From assembly GCF_009769735.1 (NCBI RefSeq), contig NZ_WSRO01000002.1, positions 5,220,001-5,284,000 on the forward strand: 64,000 nt of DNA, written 5' to 3'. The notes below the pieces were generated by a model that did no database searches, had not been told where the DNA came from, and was given only the letters and a program-made list of their open reading frames with translations. Source of the stretch: Streptomyces sp. BA2 (GTDB taxonomy: Bacteria; Actinomycetota; Actinomycetes; Streptomycetales; Streptomycetaceae). A program made the translations under genes and the position numbers. Shown piece after piece: positions 51,643 to 61,174 of this stretch (positions are counted from its first letter, which is position 1; each line of letters opens with the position of its first letter).

Positions 51643-53082
51643 GTGGAGAGTGCATGGGGGCGGGATGCCCTCCTCTGGGGAGCGTTGGTCATACCCGCGT
51701 TGAGCGTGGACCGCCTGGGGATGAACGAGCCTCGGGCTGCTTGGCAGCAGGCTGCCGGGGTCGCGGTGCTGGGGCTGGCGGCAGCCGTCTGGCGGCGTTG
51801 GCCGCCGGGGGCTTTCGTGGCGGCGGCAGGGCTGGGGCTCGCGGCGGCACCCTCGCTCTTCACGCTCTCGTACGGCCCCGCCCTCGCGGTCTTCGCGCTG
51901 CTCATGGGACGCAGGGCCGACCACCTCCGGCCCGCCCTCCTCACCTTCGGGGCCACCGCCCTCATCGGCACCGCCAAAATCCTCGTACGCGACGTCGATC
52001 CCGTCGTGGAGTGGCTCGTCCTGACGGGCACCCTCCTCTTCGGCGCCGTCTTCCCGTGGCTCGCCGGCCGCTACCTCCGCCAAGGAAGAGAACTCGCCGC
52101 CGCCGGCTGGACCCGCGCCGCCCAGCTGGAGCGCGAGCAGCGCATCGTCGCCGACCGGGCACGGCTGCGCGAACGGGCCAGGATCGCCCAGGACATGCAC
52201 GACTCCCTCGGACACGAACTGAGCCTCATCGCGGTGCGGGCCGGCGCACTCCAAGTGGCCGCCGATCTGCCGGAACGGCACCGTGGCGCCGTAACGCTGC
52301 CGGTCCGGTACGTCGTGGAGAGTGAGGGTGAGGGCGAGAGGGAGAGTGAGGGTACGGGTACGGAATTGACACCGCCGGAAGGCGAGGTCGACCGCACCGT
52401 CTACCGCATCGTCCAGGAAGCCCTCACCAACGCCGCCAAACACGCCCCCGGCGCACCCGTCACGGTGGAGGTGAAGGGGACTGCTGTCATCGTCACCAAC
52501 GGTGCTGCCGAGGCGCCGGGTTCGGGGCCCGGCGCAGGCTCCGGTCTCGTGGGCCTGCGGACCAGGGTCGAAGACCTCGGCGGCACCTTCGAAGCCGGCC
52601 CGCACGGCGACGGCTTCCGGGTCCTCGCGCGCCTCCCGGCGAGGAGGAGCGACGGAGCCCCGAAGCCGCGCCCGACCGCCCCTGCCCCCGCCCCCTCCCT
52701 CGCGTACGCGCGCCGGCGCACCCTGCTGGCCTTCGGCGCCGCCCTCGCCACCGGGGCCCTGCTCGTCGGCGGCGCCTTCGCCTGGTACGCGTACTCGCGC
52801 TCGCACGCCGTCCTCGAACCGGCCGATTTCGCACGGCTGTCGGTGGGGCAGGCCCAGGCCGACGCCGAACGCCTGCTCCCCGGCCTGACCGCCTCCGACC
52901 CGCCCGCGGAGCGCGCCCCGACGCCGCCGCCCCAAGGCGCCGACTGTCGCTACTACCGCGCCAGCGGTGAACTCTTCGTCACCGTCGCGCACTTCAGGGT
53001 CTGTTTCAGGGACGGAGCCGTCGTGGAGAAGAGCATGATCCCCAAGGCCGGAGCCAAGGCCAGCGCCAAGGAGAAGGAGTGA
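51643..53082 (+). CDS. NarL-type sensor histidine kinase with deleted second DHp helix and C-terminal transmembrane domain
   Basis: A 479-residue kinase. Hydrophobic N-terminal helices (residues 7-140) precede the acceptor helix RIAQDMHDSLGHELSLIAVR (His186). Then VAADLPERHRGAVTLPVRYV jumps directly to the linker and EALTNAAKHAPG of the ATPase domain. The second DHp helix with its QALxxMRxLLGVLR-type core, present in the paralogous kinase at 14.5 kb, is missing, and a Glu/Ser/Gly-rich low-complexity stretch stands there (52318-52360). The ATPase domain is otherwise intact. After it come a membrane helix (about 361-381) and a Cys-containing extracytoplasmic domain. A GTG at 51622 is an alternative start. 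Function may be impaired. Confidence 0.75.
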   Translation: MESAWGRDALLWGALVIPALSVDRLGMNEPRAAWQQAAGVAVLGLAAAVWRRWPPGAFVAAAGLGLAAAPSLFTLSYGPALAVFALLMGRRADHLRPALLTFGATALIGTAKILVRDVDPVVEWLVLTGTLLFGAVFPWLAGRYLRQGRELAAAGWTRAAQLEREQRIVADRARLRERARIAQDMHDSLGHELSLIAVRAGALQVAADLPERHRGAVTLPVRYVVESEGEGERESEGTGTELTPPEGEVDRTVYRIVQEALTNAAKHAPGAPVTVEVKGTAVIVTNGAAEAPGSGPGAGSGLVGLRTRVEDLGGTFEAGPHGDGFRVLARLPARRSDGAPKPRPTAPAPAPSLAYARRRTLLAFGAALATGALLVGGAFAWYAYSRSHAVLEPADFARLSVGQAQADAERLLPGLTASDPPAERAPTPPPQGADCRYYRASGELFVTVAHFRVCFRDGAVVEKSMIPKAGAKASAKEKE

Positions 53083-53095
53083 AGGAGTGGGTGCG

Positions 53096-53749
53096 GTGAT
53101 CCGCGTACTGCTGGCCGACGACGAGGCGATGATCCGCGCGGGCGTCCGCGCGATCCTCGGCGCGGGCGAGGCCATCGAGGTCGTGGCGGAGGCGGGCGAC
53201 GGGAGGGAGGCGATCGCGCTTGCCCAGGCCCACCGGCCCGACGTCGCGCTGCTCGACATCCGCATGCCGGGGCTCGACGGCCTGACCGCGGGCGAGGAGA
53301 TCGCACGGACGGTGCCCGGCACCGCGGTCGCGATGCTGACGACCTTCTCCGAAGACGCGTACGTCGCGCGAGCGCTGAGCGGCGGAGCCACCGGCTTCCT
53401 CCTGAAGTCCGGCGACCCCCACGAACTCATCGCGGGCGTACGCGCGGTGGCCGGCGGCGCCGCCTTCCTCTCGCCCAAGGTGGCCCGCCACGTCATCGAC
53501 GGCTACGGCGCACAGCGCACGGTCCGCGGCGCCGACGCCCGCGCCAGGACCGCGGCACTCACTCCGCGCGAGCGCGAGGTGCTCGGGCTCGTCGGGGAGG
53601 GTCTTTCCAACCCGGAGATCGCCGCCCGGCTCCATCTGGTCGAAGGCACGGTCAAGGCGTACGTGAGCGCGGTCCTCGACCGGCTCGGGGTCAAGAACCG
53701 CGTCCAAGCGGCGATCGTCGCCTACGAGGCGGGACTTGTGCGGCTCTGA
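53096..53749 (+). CDS. NarL/FixJ-family response regulator
   Basis: A 217-residue regulator: receiver domain with DDE (8-10), phospho-Asp in VALLDIRMPGLDG (about residue 53), Thr in MLTTFSED and Lys in FLLKSGDPHE, then a LuxR-type HTH (LTPREREVLGLVGEGLSNPE and EGTVKAYVSAVLDRLGV). It follows the kinase with deleted helix by 13 bases. AAGGAG sits eight bases before GTG 53096, so this is preferred over GTG 53087. If the kinase cannot phosphorylate it, this regulator may work by another input. Confidence 0.9.
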   Translation: MIRVLLADDEAMIRAGVRAILGAGEAIEVVAEAGDGREAIALAQAHRPDVALLDIRMPGLDGLTAGEEIARTVPGTAVAMLTTFSEDAYVARALSGGATGFLLKSGDPHELIAGVRAVAGGAAFLSPKVARHVIDGYGAQRTVRGADARARTAALTPREREVLGLVGEGLSNPEIAARLHLVEGTVKAYVSAVLDRLGVKNRVQAAIVAYEAGLVRL

Positions 53750-53765
53750 CACCGCCTCATGAGTC

Positions 53766-54431
53766 TCAGCGGCGGTGAGACGCGGGCCGCCGTTGTGGTG
53801 TCGCGGAGGAAGCGGAGGAAGGTGTCGGGCTGCCCGGTCCCGCGAACCACCGGACTACACCCGTCGAGGAACCACGCATCGCCTCGACGACGCGCCCCAC
53901 GGGGCGCGTTGCCAGACGTACGAGGAGGAAGGCGAGCGCGGCCCCGAGGAGCAGGCCCACCGCCACGTCATGCGGATAGTGCACGCCCACGAACACCCGC
54001 GAGAACGCCATGAGTACGGCCATCGGCAGCGTCAGCGCGGCGATCCGCGGCCAGGCGAGCGCGAGGCCGACGGCAGCGGCGCCCGCGATCGTCGAGTGGT
54101 TGCTGGGGAAGGACCAGTCGCCGTAGGCCGGGCACTCGACGATCGAGGTGACCGCCCCGGCGACGGCACGGCACGGACGCTCCTCGTCGACCGCCGACTT
54201 GAGCAACTCACTGCAGACGTACGCCACCGCAGTGACGAGGGGCGCGAGCACAGCTATCGCGAGGGCGCGCGGGTCGCCGCGCCGTGCCCGCCACCAGGCG
54301 ACGATGAAGAGCACGCCGAAGAGCAGCAGGCCGAGCTCCGTCCACACCTCGGCGAGGTGCTGGAACCAGGTAGGGGTGTCGTGGGCGAAGTCGGTGACAT
54401 CGCGATAGAGATCGTCGTCCATGGTGTCCAT
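53766..54431 (-). CDS. PAP2-family (type 2) phosphatase, integral membrane
   Basis: A 221-residue protein with several membrane helices. The three signature blocks are KSAVDEERPC (KxxxxxxRP), SFPSNHSTIAG (PSGH-like) and SRVFVGVHYPHDVAVG (SRxxxxxHxxxD). Such phosphatases remove phosphate from undecaprenyl pyrophosphate, phosphatidate or similar lipids at the outer face of the membrane. Substrate cannot be told here. ATG 54431 is used; ATG 54422 is possible. It is divergent from the next gene and convergent with the response regulator. Confidence 0.88.
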   Translation of the reverse strand: MDTMDDDLYRDVTDFAHDTPTWFQHLAEVWTELGLLLFGVLFIVAWWRARRGDPRALAIAVLAPLVTAVAYVCSELLKSAVDEERPCRAVAGAVTSIVECPAYGDWSFPSNHSTIAGAAAVGLALAWPRIAALTLPMAVLMAFSRVFVGVHYPHDVAVGLLLGAALAFLLVRLATRPVGRVVEAMRGSSTGVVRWFAGPGSPTPSSASSATPQRRPASHRR

Positions 54432-54649
54432 GATTACGGACGGTACGGAGTGGGTCCGAATCGTCACACCCGGCGATCGACCCGTCACACCCCCTGACGA
54501 AAGACAGGGGTACGGGCGTGTACGGAGACAGGGGTACGGGCTGTACGGAAAGCGGAGCCAGTCGTTCCGTGATGATGATCCGCAAACTTTGTGACTCTGG
54601 GCGGCGGGTGGGGCAGGACAACGCGCGGATGTCTCGTAAGGTTTGGGCC

Positions 54650-55468
54650 GTGGGATCTCTGCGCAATCCGGTCGGGCCGCTTCCCTCCACCATCTACTGG
54701 CGTCGGAGGGCCGTTCTGCTGTCCTTGATCGGGCTGATGGCGCTCCTGGTCGTGTGGGTGCTCACCATGGGCGGTGGGGGCAAGAACGACGGCGCCGACG
54801 GTCCTTCGGGCTCCGGCCCCGCCACATCCATCACTCCCGGACCTTCCGGCTCCGGGCCCGCCATCAGTGAACACCCGGGCGGGCGCGACGAGTCGGGCGA
54901 CGAGGGCGACGGCGACTCCGGCTCCGGTGGCTCCGGCGGCGGCTCCGGCGATTCCGAGGGGTCCGACGGCTCGGGCGACTCCGGCGGCGGTGACGGCAGC
55001 GGCTCGGACGACGACGCCAAGGGCGGCGGCGGTTCGGGCGGACAGCTGCCCGCGGGGTCGAGCCTGCCCAACTGTGTGAGCGGCGACGTGAAGTTGAAGC
55101 TGCGGAGCGTCCACAACAGGTACGAGATCGGTGAGAAGCCGAAGTTCGAACTCGTCGCCCAGAACAGCGCTGGCAAGGCCTGCAAGGTGGATCTCGGCGG
55201 CAAGAAGACGGTGCTGACGATCACTCAGGCCGAGAGCGACAAGGAGATCTGGTCCTCGGCGGACTGCCCCGCCGGTGGTGGGAGCCTGTTGCTGCGGGTG
55301 CCGGGTGAGGGGCGCGTCACGCACACCGTGGAGTGGGACCGCCGGGGGAGCGAGCCGCGGTGTGCGACGCCTTCGGCGGGGAGTGCGGCGCCGGGCACGT
55401 ATCTCGTCGAGGCCAAGTCGCCTGGGCTGGGGTCAGTGAAGACCTCGTTCGTACTTGAGGACGGCTGA
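54650..55468 (+). CDS. membrane-anchored extracytoplasmic protein with Gly/Ser-rich linker
   Basis: A 272-residue protein. A short cytoplasmic start (GSLRNPVGPLPSTIYWRRR), one membrane helix (about 20-42), a very long Gly/Ser/Asp linker (about 45-140), and a folded domain with cysteine pairs (SLPNCVSGDVKLKLRSVHN, AGKACKVDLGG) that looks like a DUF4232-type beta domain. It is held at the outer face. Function is unknown. GTG 54650 has AAGG eight bases upstream and the conserved GSLRNPVGPLP beginning; ATG 54629 is an alternative. Confidence 0.75.
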   Translation: MGSLRNPVGPLPSTIYWRRRAVLLSLIGLMALLVVWVLTMGGGGKNDGADGPSGSGPATSITPGPSGSGPAISEHPGGRDESGDEGDGDSGSGGSGGGSGDSEGSDGSGDSGGGDGSGSDDDAKGGGGSGGQLPAGSSLPNCVSGDVKLKLRSVHNRYEIGEKPKFELVAQNSAGKACKVDLGGKKTVLTITQAESDKEIWSSADCPAGGGSLLLRVPGEGRVTHTVEWDRRGSEPRCATPSAGSAAPGTYLVEAKSPGLGSVKTSFVLEDG

Positions 55469-55563
55469 CCGCCGAGTGATGGACGGGTGGGCGGGAAACC
55501 AACCACCCACTCACCCGCACCCACTCACCCGCACCCGCTGGACGCACCGCTTAGAAGCACCGC

Positions 55564-56688
55564 TTAGACGTACCGCTCCAGAATCGACGACTCGGCAAGC
55601 CGCGAGAGCCCCTCGCGAACGCTCCGGGCCCGCGCCTCCCCCACCCCGTCCACCGTCTGCAAATCATCGACGCTCGCAGCGAGCAGCTTCTGCAGCCCCC
55701 CGAAGTGCTCAACAAGCCGGTCGATGATCGCGCCGGGCAGCCGCGGCACCTTGGCGAGCAGCCGGAAGCCCCGCGGCGACACCGCGGAGTCCAACGCCTC
55801 CGGAGAGCCCGTGTAACCCAACGCCCGCGCCACGGTAGGCAGTTCGAGCAGCTCCGCATGGCTCAGCGCGTCCAGCTCGAAGAGCGCCTCCTCGACCGTG
55901 CGCGAGCGCTTGGCCGTCGGCTCGGGGACGTAGTCCCTGACGACCAGTTCACGCTCGGGCTCGACGCCCGCGATCAACTCGTCCAGCTGGAGGGCGAGAA
56001 GACGACCGTCCGTGCCCAGCTCCACCACGTACTCTGCGATCTCCGTGGCGATGCGGCGCACCATCTCAAGGCGCTGCGCGACCGCCGTGACATCGCGGAC
56101 CGTCACCAAGTCCTCGATCTCCAGGGCGGACAGGGTGCCCGCCACCTCGTCGAGGCGCAGCTTGTACCGCTCCAGGGTCGCGAGGGCCTGGTTCGCGCGG
56201 GACAGGATCGCCGCCGAGTCCTCGAGGACCTTGCGCTGTCCGTCCACGTAGAGCGCGATGAGGCGCATGGACTGGGAGACGGAGACGATGGGGTAACCCA
56301 CCTGCTTGGACACGCGGTCCGCGGTGCGGTGCCGGGTGCCCGTCTCCTCGGTGGGGATCGTCGGGTCGGGGACGAGCTGCACGCCCGCCCGCAGGATCTT
56401 GGTGATGTCCTTGTCGACGACGATGCCGCCGTCGAGCTTGCACAGCTCGCGCAGGCGCGTCGCCGTGAACTCGACGTCCAGGATGAAGCCACCCGTGCAC
56501 ATCGACTCGACGGTCTTGTCCCAGCCGAGGACGATGAGCCCTCCGGTGTTGCCGCGGAGGATGCGCTCGAGTCCGTCGCGCAGGCCCGTGCCGGGCGCGA
56601 CCGCGCTCAGGGAGGCGCGCATCAGCCCTTCGGCACCGGAGCTTCCGCCGGGCTTGCCGGGAGCTGACGCCCGGTCGTTGGCTGCCAC
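55564..56688 (-). CDS. disA: DNA integrity scanning diadenylate cyclase
   Basis: A 374-residue c-di-AMP synthase. The diadenylate cyclase domain has Asp86 in KLDGGIVVD (family motif DGA, here DGG) and [11 protein letters not shown] (116-126). A helical middle and a C-terminal helix-hairpin-helix DNA-binding part ([20 protein letters not shown] near 340-359) complete the octamer-forming protein. c-di-AMP controls osmotic balance and, in Streptomyces, riboswitches for cell-wall lytic enzymes. GTG 56688 has GAGGAG five to six bases upstream. It follows radA in the same direction with a 79-base gap. Confidence 0.95.
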   Translation of the reverse strand: MAANDRASAPGKPGGSSGAEGLMRASLSAVAPGTGLRDGLERILRGNTGGLIVLGWDKTVESMCTGGFILDVEFTATRLRELCKLDGGIVVDKDITKILRAGVQLVPDPTIPTEETGTRHRTADRVSKQVGYPIVSVSQSMRLIALYVDGQRKVLEDSAAILSRANQALATLERYKLRLDEVAGTLSALEIEDLVTVRDVTAVAQRLEMVRRIATEIAEYVVELGTDGRLLALQLDELIAGVEPERELVVRDYVPEPTAKRSRTVEEALFELDALSHAELLELPTVARALGYTGSPEALDSAVSPRGFRLLAKVPRLPGAIIDRLVEHFGGLQKLLAASVDDLQTVDGVGEARARSVREGLSRLAESSILERYV

Positions 56689-56767
56689 TGCACTCCTCGG
56701 GTCGCGGGTTGTCCAAGCCCCGGTCCGTACGACTGCTTCGTACGGATGGGCGAGACCAGGGCAAAGT

Positions 56768-58186
56768 CTACCGGCGCTCTTCGTCCTCCCGTGGGGCCTC
56801 TCTGCGACGCGACCTCGGAAGGACACGCAGCGCGTCCCCCATGTCGGCGACTTCGGTGACCTTCATACCGGGCGGGACCTTGCCCGGGTCGGCGGGAACG
56901 AGGGCGTGCGTGAAGCCGAGACGGTGCGCTTCGGCCAGCCTGCGCTGGACTCCCGTGACCCGTCTGACCTCGCCCGCGAGGCCTACTTCGCCGATCGCGA
57001 CGAGATTTTTCGGCAGCGGGGTGTCGCTCGCCGCGCTGGCCAGGGCGAGGGCGATCGCGAGGTCCGCGGCCGGCTCGGAGAGCTTCACGCCGCCGACCGT
57101 CGCGCTGTAGATGTCGCGCTTGCCGAGCGCGGTGATGCGGCCCCGCTGCTCCAGGACGGCCAGCATCATCGAGACGCGGGAGGTTTCGAGTCCGGACGTG
57201 GTGCGCCGGGGGGAGGGGATCTGGGAGTCGACGGTGAGCGCCTGGACCTCGGCCACCAGGGGGCGGCGACCTTCGAGCGTGACCGTCAGACAGGTGCCGG
57301 GGACGGCCTCCGTGCGGCGGGTGAGGAAGAGGCCGCTGGGGTCGGTGAGGCCGGTGATGCCCTCGTCATGCAGTTCGAAGCAGCCGACCTCGTCCGTCGT
57401 CCCGTACCGGTTCTTGACGCCACGGACGAGGCGCAGGCGCGCGTGCCGGTCGCCCTCGAAGGACAGGACGACGTCCACGAGGTGTTCCAGGAGGCGGGGA
57501 CCCGCGATCGCGCCGTCCTTGGTGACGTGGCCGACCAGGAGCGTGGACATGCCGCGCTCCTTGGACGCGCGGATCAGGGCGCCCGCCACCTCGCGGACCT
57601 GGGCCATGCCGCCGGGCGCACCGTCGATCTCCGGGGACGCGATCGTCTGGACCGAGTCGAGGATCAGGAGGGACGGCTTCACCGCGTCCAAGTGGCCGAG
57701 AACGGCGGCGAGATCGGTCTCCGCCGCCAGATAGAGGTGGTCGTGGATCGCCTTGATGCGGTCGGCGCGCAGCCGGACCTGGCTCGCCGACTCCTCACCG
57801 GTGACATAGAGCGTGCGGTGCTCCTCGCTCGCCGACTTCGCCGCGACGTCCAGGAGCAGCGTCGACTTGCCGACGCCCGGCTCGCCCGCGAGGAGCGCCA
57901 CGGCGCCGGGGACGAGGCCGCCGCCCAGGACGCGGTCGAACTCGGCGACTCCGGTGGAGCGTGCGGTGGCCTGGCGGCCGTCGACCTCGCCGATGGGCAG
58001 GGCGGACGAGGTGACGCGGCCGGGGGCGGTGGTGCGGACGGCGGGCGCGCCATACTCCTCGACCGTCCCCCAGGCCTGGCATTCGGGGCAGCGGCCGAGC
58101 CACTTGGCCGTCTGCCAGCCGCACTCGGTGCAGCGATAGGACGGGCGTTGCTTCCCGGTGTTGCCGGTCTTCGTACGGGTGGCCAT
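56768..58186 (-). CDS. radA: DNA repair protein RadA/Sms
   Basis: A 472-residue RecA-like helicase for recombination branch migration. The N-terminal zinc finger has Cys19, Cys22, Cys33 and Cys36. Walker A is GEPGVGKST, followed by the KNRFG-class motif, here KNRYG, and a Lon-like C-terminal domain. In many Gram-positives radA is next to disA, and RadA regulates DisA activity. All motifs are intact. ATG 58186 precedes [19 protein letters not shown]. Confidence 0.95.
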   Translation of the reverse strand: MATRTKTGNTGKQRPSYRCTECGWQTAKWLGRCPECQAWGTVEEYGAPAVRTTAPGRVTSSALPIGEVDGRQATARSTGVAEFDRVLGGGLVPGAVALLAGEPGVGKSTLLLDVAAKSASEEHRTLYVTGEESASQVRLRADRIKAIHDHLYLAAETDLAAVLGHLDAVKPSLLILDSVQTIASPEIDGAPGGMAQVREVAGALIRASKERGMSTLLVGHVTKDGAIAGPRLLEHLVDVVLSFEGDRHARLRLVRGVKNRYGTTDEVGCFELHDEGITGLTDPSGLFLTRRTEAVPGTCLTVTLEGRRPLVAEVQALTVDSQIPSPRRTTSGLETSRVSMMLAVLEQRGRITALGKRDIYSATVGGVKLSEPAADLAIALALASAASDTPLPKNLVAIGEVGLAGEVRRVTGVQRRLAEAHRLGFTHALVPADPGKVPPGMKVTEVADMGDALRVLPRSRRREAPREDEERR

Positions 58187-58372
58187 GAACCGAACCGTAG
58201 CGGGCGGCACTGACAGTGGCGCACGCGAGCCGTTCCCGCCCCTGGCGCACCGTGGGCCGCGGTCACGGAATCATGGGTTCCTGTCCCCTTTTGAGGGATC
58301 TGTTCACCCGTAAGGATTAAATGTGCTCAAGGGGGAGGAGGGACCCGGCATCATCCGCCTAACTTCGCACGG

Positions 58373-60091
58373 GTGATGAGCAGCAGGCCGGAAACCCCCA
58401 CCCAAGCAACCGGCGCACACCGGGCGCATAGTGACGCGCGCCAGCGCGTTGTGCCCCGCTCGGTGCCGCAGGCGCCCCCCGCACGCTATGAGCCCTGTCT
58501 GGACGGCCTGTTCACGTACTGCCTGTCCGTGCTCTGCGATCACGACGCCGCGACCGCCGCCCTGGGTGACGTCCTCGCCATCGCCGAGCGCCGCGGCTCA
58601 CGCGGCCCCGACACCGAGGCCGAACTGAAGTCCTGGCTGTACGCACTCGCCCGCTGGGTCTGCCTGCGCGCCCTCGCCGACGCCAAGCGCAAGCGGCAGG
58701 GCGGCGGCGCCCACGCCTCCGGAGCGGCCCCCCGCGCCCCGCAAGCCCCGACAGCCCCGAAGGCGGCCGACTCCGACACACCGCCGAACGAGACGGAGCG
58801 CCGGCGGCGCCGCGAACTCGCCCAGCTGGCCTGGCCGGAGGCCGCAGGGACGACGCCCGAACAGCGTGAGGCCCTGGAGCTCGCCGTACGCCACCAGCTC
58901 GCCCCCAAGGAAGTCGCCGCGGTCATCGGCATGGACCTCGTGCAGACCCGCGACCTCCTCGCCTCCGCCGCCTGCGAGGTGGAGCGAACCCGGGCCGCGC
59001 TCGCCGTCGTGGAGACCGGCACCTGCCCGATCGTCGCCCGCCTCACCGGCGACAACCAACTCCTCCTCGGCACGGCCCTGCGCCGCGAGCTCGTCCGGCA
59101 CGTCGACGACTGCCCCCGCTGCCGCCGCACCGCCGAGCGCGCCGGATCCGGGGCCTGGCCCGGCACGGCGGCCTCCCCGGCAGCGCTGCCGGTCATCGAG
59201 GCCCCGCGGACCGCCGTGCACGTGGCGATGGCGCACATCCCGCGCGCGCGGGGCGGCGGTCCGCGCTTCGACCGGCAGGGATTCCCGATGGACCCCAAGG
59301 ACCACGCCGCCCGCCGCGACCGCATGCGCGCGCGTGCCGTGACGACGACGGTCGTCGCCACCGTGGTGGCCGCCCCGGTGCTCGCGCTCTGGGCGGCGTA
59401 TCGCGGGGCGCCGCTCACCGGAGAGGGCCAGGACGGCCGCTCGGTCAGCGCGAGCGAGGCCGGGGACGACGGGATGAACGGCGACCGCAGACGCGAGGAC
59501 TACGAGAACGCGGGCAACGCCCACACCCCGCCCGACCCCCGCTTCACCGCGGGCAGCCGCTCACCGGACGTCTCCGTGGAGGTCATCAGCGCCGGATCGC
59601 CCCCGTCACGCTCGGCGACCGGCGCGGGCCGCCTCACCGTCGAGGCGCAGCCGAGCGGCGGGACGACCCTGATCATGCTCTCCGCCTCCGGGGGCGAGCC
59701 GGTCCACTGGTCGGCGACCACGGGGGCGTCCTGGCTCTACCTGAGCCGGACATCCGGGACGCTCGCACCGGGGGAGACGTCCACGATCCGGGTGTACGTC
59801 GACCACGAGCGGGAGCCGGCAGGCCACTGGAGCGCACGGGTCTCCATCGCACCCGCGGGGGCGATCATCTCGATCGGCGGTTACGGCAACGGCTCGGGCC
59901 GCCCGACGCATCCGGGCCCCCGGCCAACCCCGATCCCACCGAAGCCCAGGCCGACGCCTACTCCGACCCCGACGCCTTCAACCCCGGACCCGACCCCGAC
60001 CTCCCCGGACCCGACGCCGACGCCGTCAGACCCGGGGAGTTCGACACCACCGCCGAGCGACAGCGGCGACCCGAGTCCGAGTGAGAGCTAG
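58373..60091 (+). CDS. sigma-like/transmembrane/BACON-domain fusion protein
   Basis: A 572-residue membrane protein. Residues 40-108 (YEPCLDGLFTYCLSVLCDHD onward) resemble sigma-70 region 2, and 145-210 resemble region 4. A zinc-like H243-x3-C-x2-C (RHVDDCPRCRRTAE) follows, reminiscent of anti-sigma domains. One membrane helix lies at about 322-342. The outer part has a BACON domain (420-503: VHWSATTGASWLYLSRTSGT) and then a Pro/Thr/Ser-rich tail to the C-terminus. I infer a membrane-linked regulator. GTG 58373 is used; ATG 58376 is equally possible. Confidence 0.78.
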   Translation: MMSSRPETPTQATGAHRAHSDARQRVVPRSVPQAPPARYEPCLDGLFTYCLSVLCDHDAATAALGDVLAIAERRGSRGPDTEAELKSWLYALARWVCLRALADAKRKRQGGGAHASGAAPRAPQAPTAPKAADSDTPPNETERRRRRELAQLAWPEAAGTTPEQREALELAVRHQLAPKEVAAVIGMDLVQTRDLLASAACEVERTRAALAVVETGTCPIVARLTGDNQLLLGTALRRELVRHVDDCPRCRRTAERAGSGAWPGTAASPAALPVIEAPRTAVHVAMAHIPRARGGGPRFDRQGFPMDPKDHAARRDRMRARAVTTTVVATVVAAPVLALWAAYRGAPLTGEGQDGRSVSASEAGDDGMNGDRRREDYENAGNAHTPPDPRFTAGSRSPDVSVEVISAGSPPSRSATGAGRLTVEAQPSGGTTLIMLSASGGEPVHWSATTGASWLYLSRTSGTLAPGETSTIRVYVDHEREPAGHWSARVSIAPAGAIISIGGYGNGSGRPTHPGPRPTPIPPKPRPTPTPTPTPSTPDPTPTSPDPTPTPSDPGSSTPPPSDSGDPSPSES

Positions 60092-60096
60092 TTCTT

Positions 60097-60243
60097 CCCC
60101 AACCCCGCCCCTTCCCGAAAACCCGCTCGGCGCGGGGGCCGAAATCCAGCCCCTCCGGCGTTTGAGGAGCGGGGGTCTGGGGGCGGAGCCCCCAGGTAGG
60201 TCCGGGGCGCAGGCACGGTTTTCGGGAAGGGGCGGGGTTGGGG
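60097..60243. repeat. Streptomyces-type intergenic inverted repeat, 27-bp arms
   Basis: The 27-base arm at 60097-60123 (CCCCAACCCCGCCCCTTCCC plus seven bases) and the reverse complement at 60217-60243 are perfect. Inside lies a second stem around CTGGGGGCGGAGCCCCCAG. Such units lie between convergent or tandem genes in Streptomyces and may act as terminators or mRNA stabilisers. It follows the BACON fusion and precedes the 3' end of the convergent gene. Confidence 0.75.
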
Positions 60244-60254
60244 ACAAATCCTGT

Positions 60255-61103
60255 CTACCGCGAAGGATCCGCAGGGTGCGGTGCAAGCAGGGGCAGCTGC
60301 GACGCCAGTCGCTCCTCGCACAGCTCCGCAAGACGGTCGTACCCCTCCTTGCCCATCAGCTCCGTCAGCTCGGGGCGGTAGGAGACGTACACCGGGTCAC
60401 CGGCACCGTGCGCCGACGTCGCCGACGTGCACCACCAGTGCAGGTCGTGGCCGCCGGGGCCCCAGCCCCGCCGGTCGTACTCCCCGATGGACACCTGGAG
60501 GATCCGCGTGTCGTCGGGCCGGTCGATCCACTCGTACGTCCGCCGGACCGGCAGCTGCCAGCACACGTCCGGCTTCGTCTCCAGCGGCTCACGCCCCTCC
60601 TTCAGCGCCAGGATGTGCAGCGAGCACCCCGCGCCGCCGGCGAAACCGGGACGGTTCTGGAAGATGCAGGAGCCGTTGTACGGGCGGGTCTGGCGCTCGC
60701 CGTCGTCGTCCGTCGACACCCAGCCGCTCTCCGTGCCGATGTCGTGGTGCTGCCAGATGTCCGGGGTGAGCCGCGCCACGGACTCGGCGACCCGCTTCTC
60801 GTCGTCCTCGTCCGAGAAGTGCGCGCCCAGCGTGCAGCAGCCGTCGTCCGCCCGGCCCGCCTGGATGCCCTGGCAGCCACTGCCGAAGATGCAGCTCCAC
60901 CGAGAGGTCAGCCATGTCAGATCGCAGCGGAAGACCTGCTCGTCGTCCGCGGGATCAGGGAACTCCACCCAGGCGCGGGCGAAGTCGAGCCCCTTCTCGT
61001 CCGGCTGCTCCTTCTCCGGCCGTGACTTCAGCACCTTCTCCGGCTTCCCCGACTTCTTCTTCGACTTCGTTTTGTCGGTCTTCGCCTTTTTCGTCTTTGG
61101 CAC
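60255..61103 (-). CDS. Cys-rich conserved protein of unknown function
   Basis: A 282-residue soluble protein. After a Lys-rich leader ([18 protein letters not shown]) come at least ten cysteines: [45 protein letters not shown] and WWCTS. The pattern suggests a metal or Fe-S cluster protein, perhaps related to the YkgJ or DUF3109 families, but I could not confirm one. An unstructured basic leader suggests nucleic acid contact or charge-driven partner binding. It is divergent from the Ppx/GppA gene across about 70 bases. Confidence 0.65.
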   Translation of the reverse strand: MPKTKKAKTDKTKSKKKSGKPEKVLKSRPEKEQPDEKGLDFARAWVEFPDPADDEQVFRCDLTWLTSRWSCIFGSGCQGIQAGRADDGCCTLGAHFSDEDDEKRVAESVARLTPDIWQHHDIGTESGWVSTDDDGERQTRPYNGSCIFQNRPGFAGGAGCSLHILALKEGREPLETKPDVCWQLPVRRTYEWIDRPDDTRILQVSIGEYDRRGWGPGGHDLHWWCTSATSAHGAGDPVYVSYRPELTELMGKEGYDRLAELCEERLASQLPLLAPHPADPSR

Positions 61104-61161
61104 GTCTCCAGGGTATGCGCGCGGTACCCGGTCCGAGGACCAGCGACCGCCGGACGCGCAG

Positions 61162-61174
61162 TAGCGTTCCGTAT
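61162..61174 (+). promoter_or_regulatory. -10-like element for apparent leaderless Ppx/GppA gene
   Basis: TAGCGT (61162-61167) ends seven bases before ATG 61175, with no Shine-Dalgarno between. The spacing fits leaderless transcription. Confidence 0.4.

Noticed and set aside
50702..51655. Minus-strand open frame over the repeat region with recurring GWAIRRHRG-like units
   Set aside because: The units are translations of the DNA minisatellite; no start signal or conservation supports it.
53087..53095. GTG 53087 as the start of the response regulator
   Set aside because: It lies within the Shine-Dalgarno sequence that fits GTG 53096 well.
49651..53496. A minus-strand open frame of about 1280 codons across mutY, the repeat gap and the kinase
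   Set aside because: It overlaps mutY in another frame and runs through the repeats; its sequence is Pro/Arg/Ala low complexity without conserved blocks.
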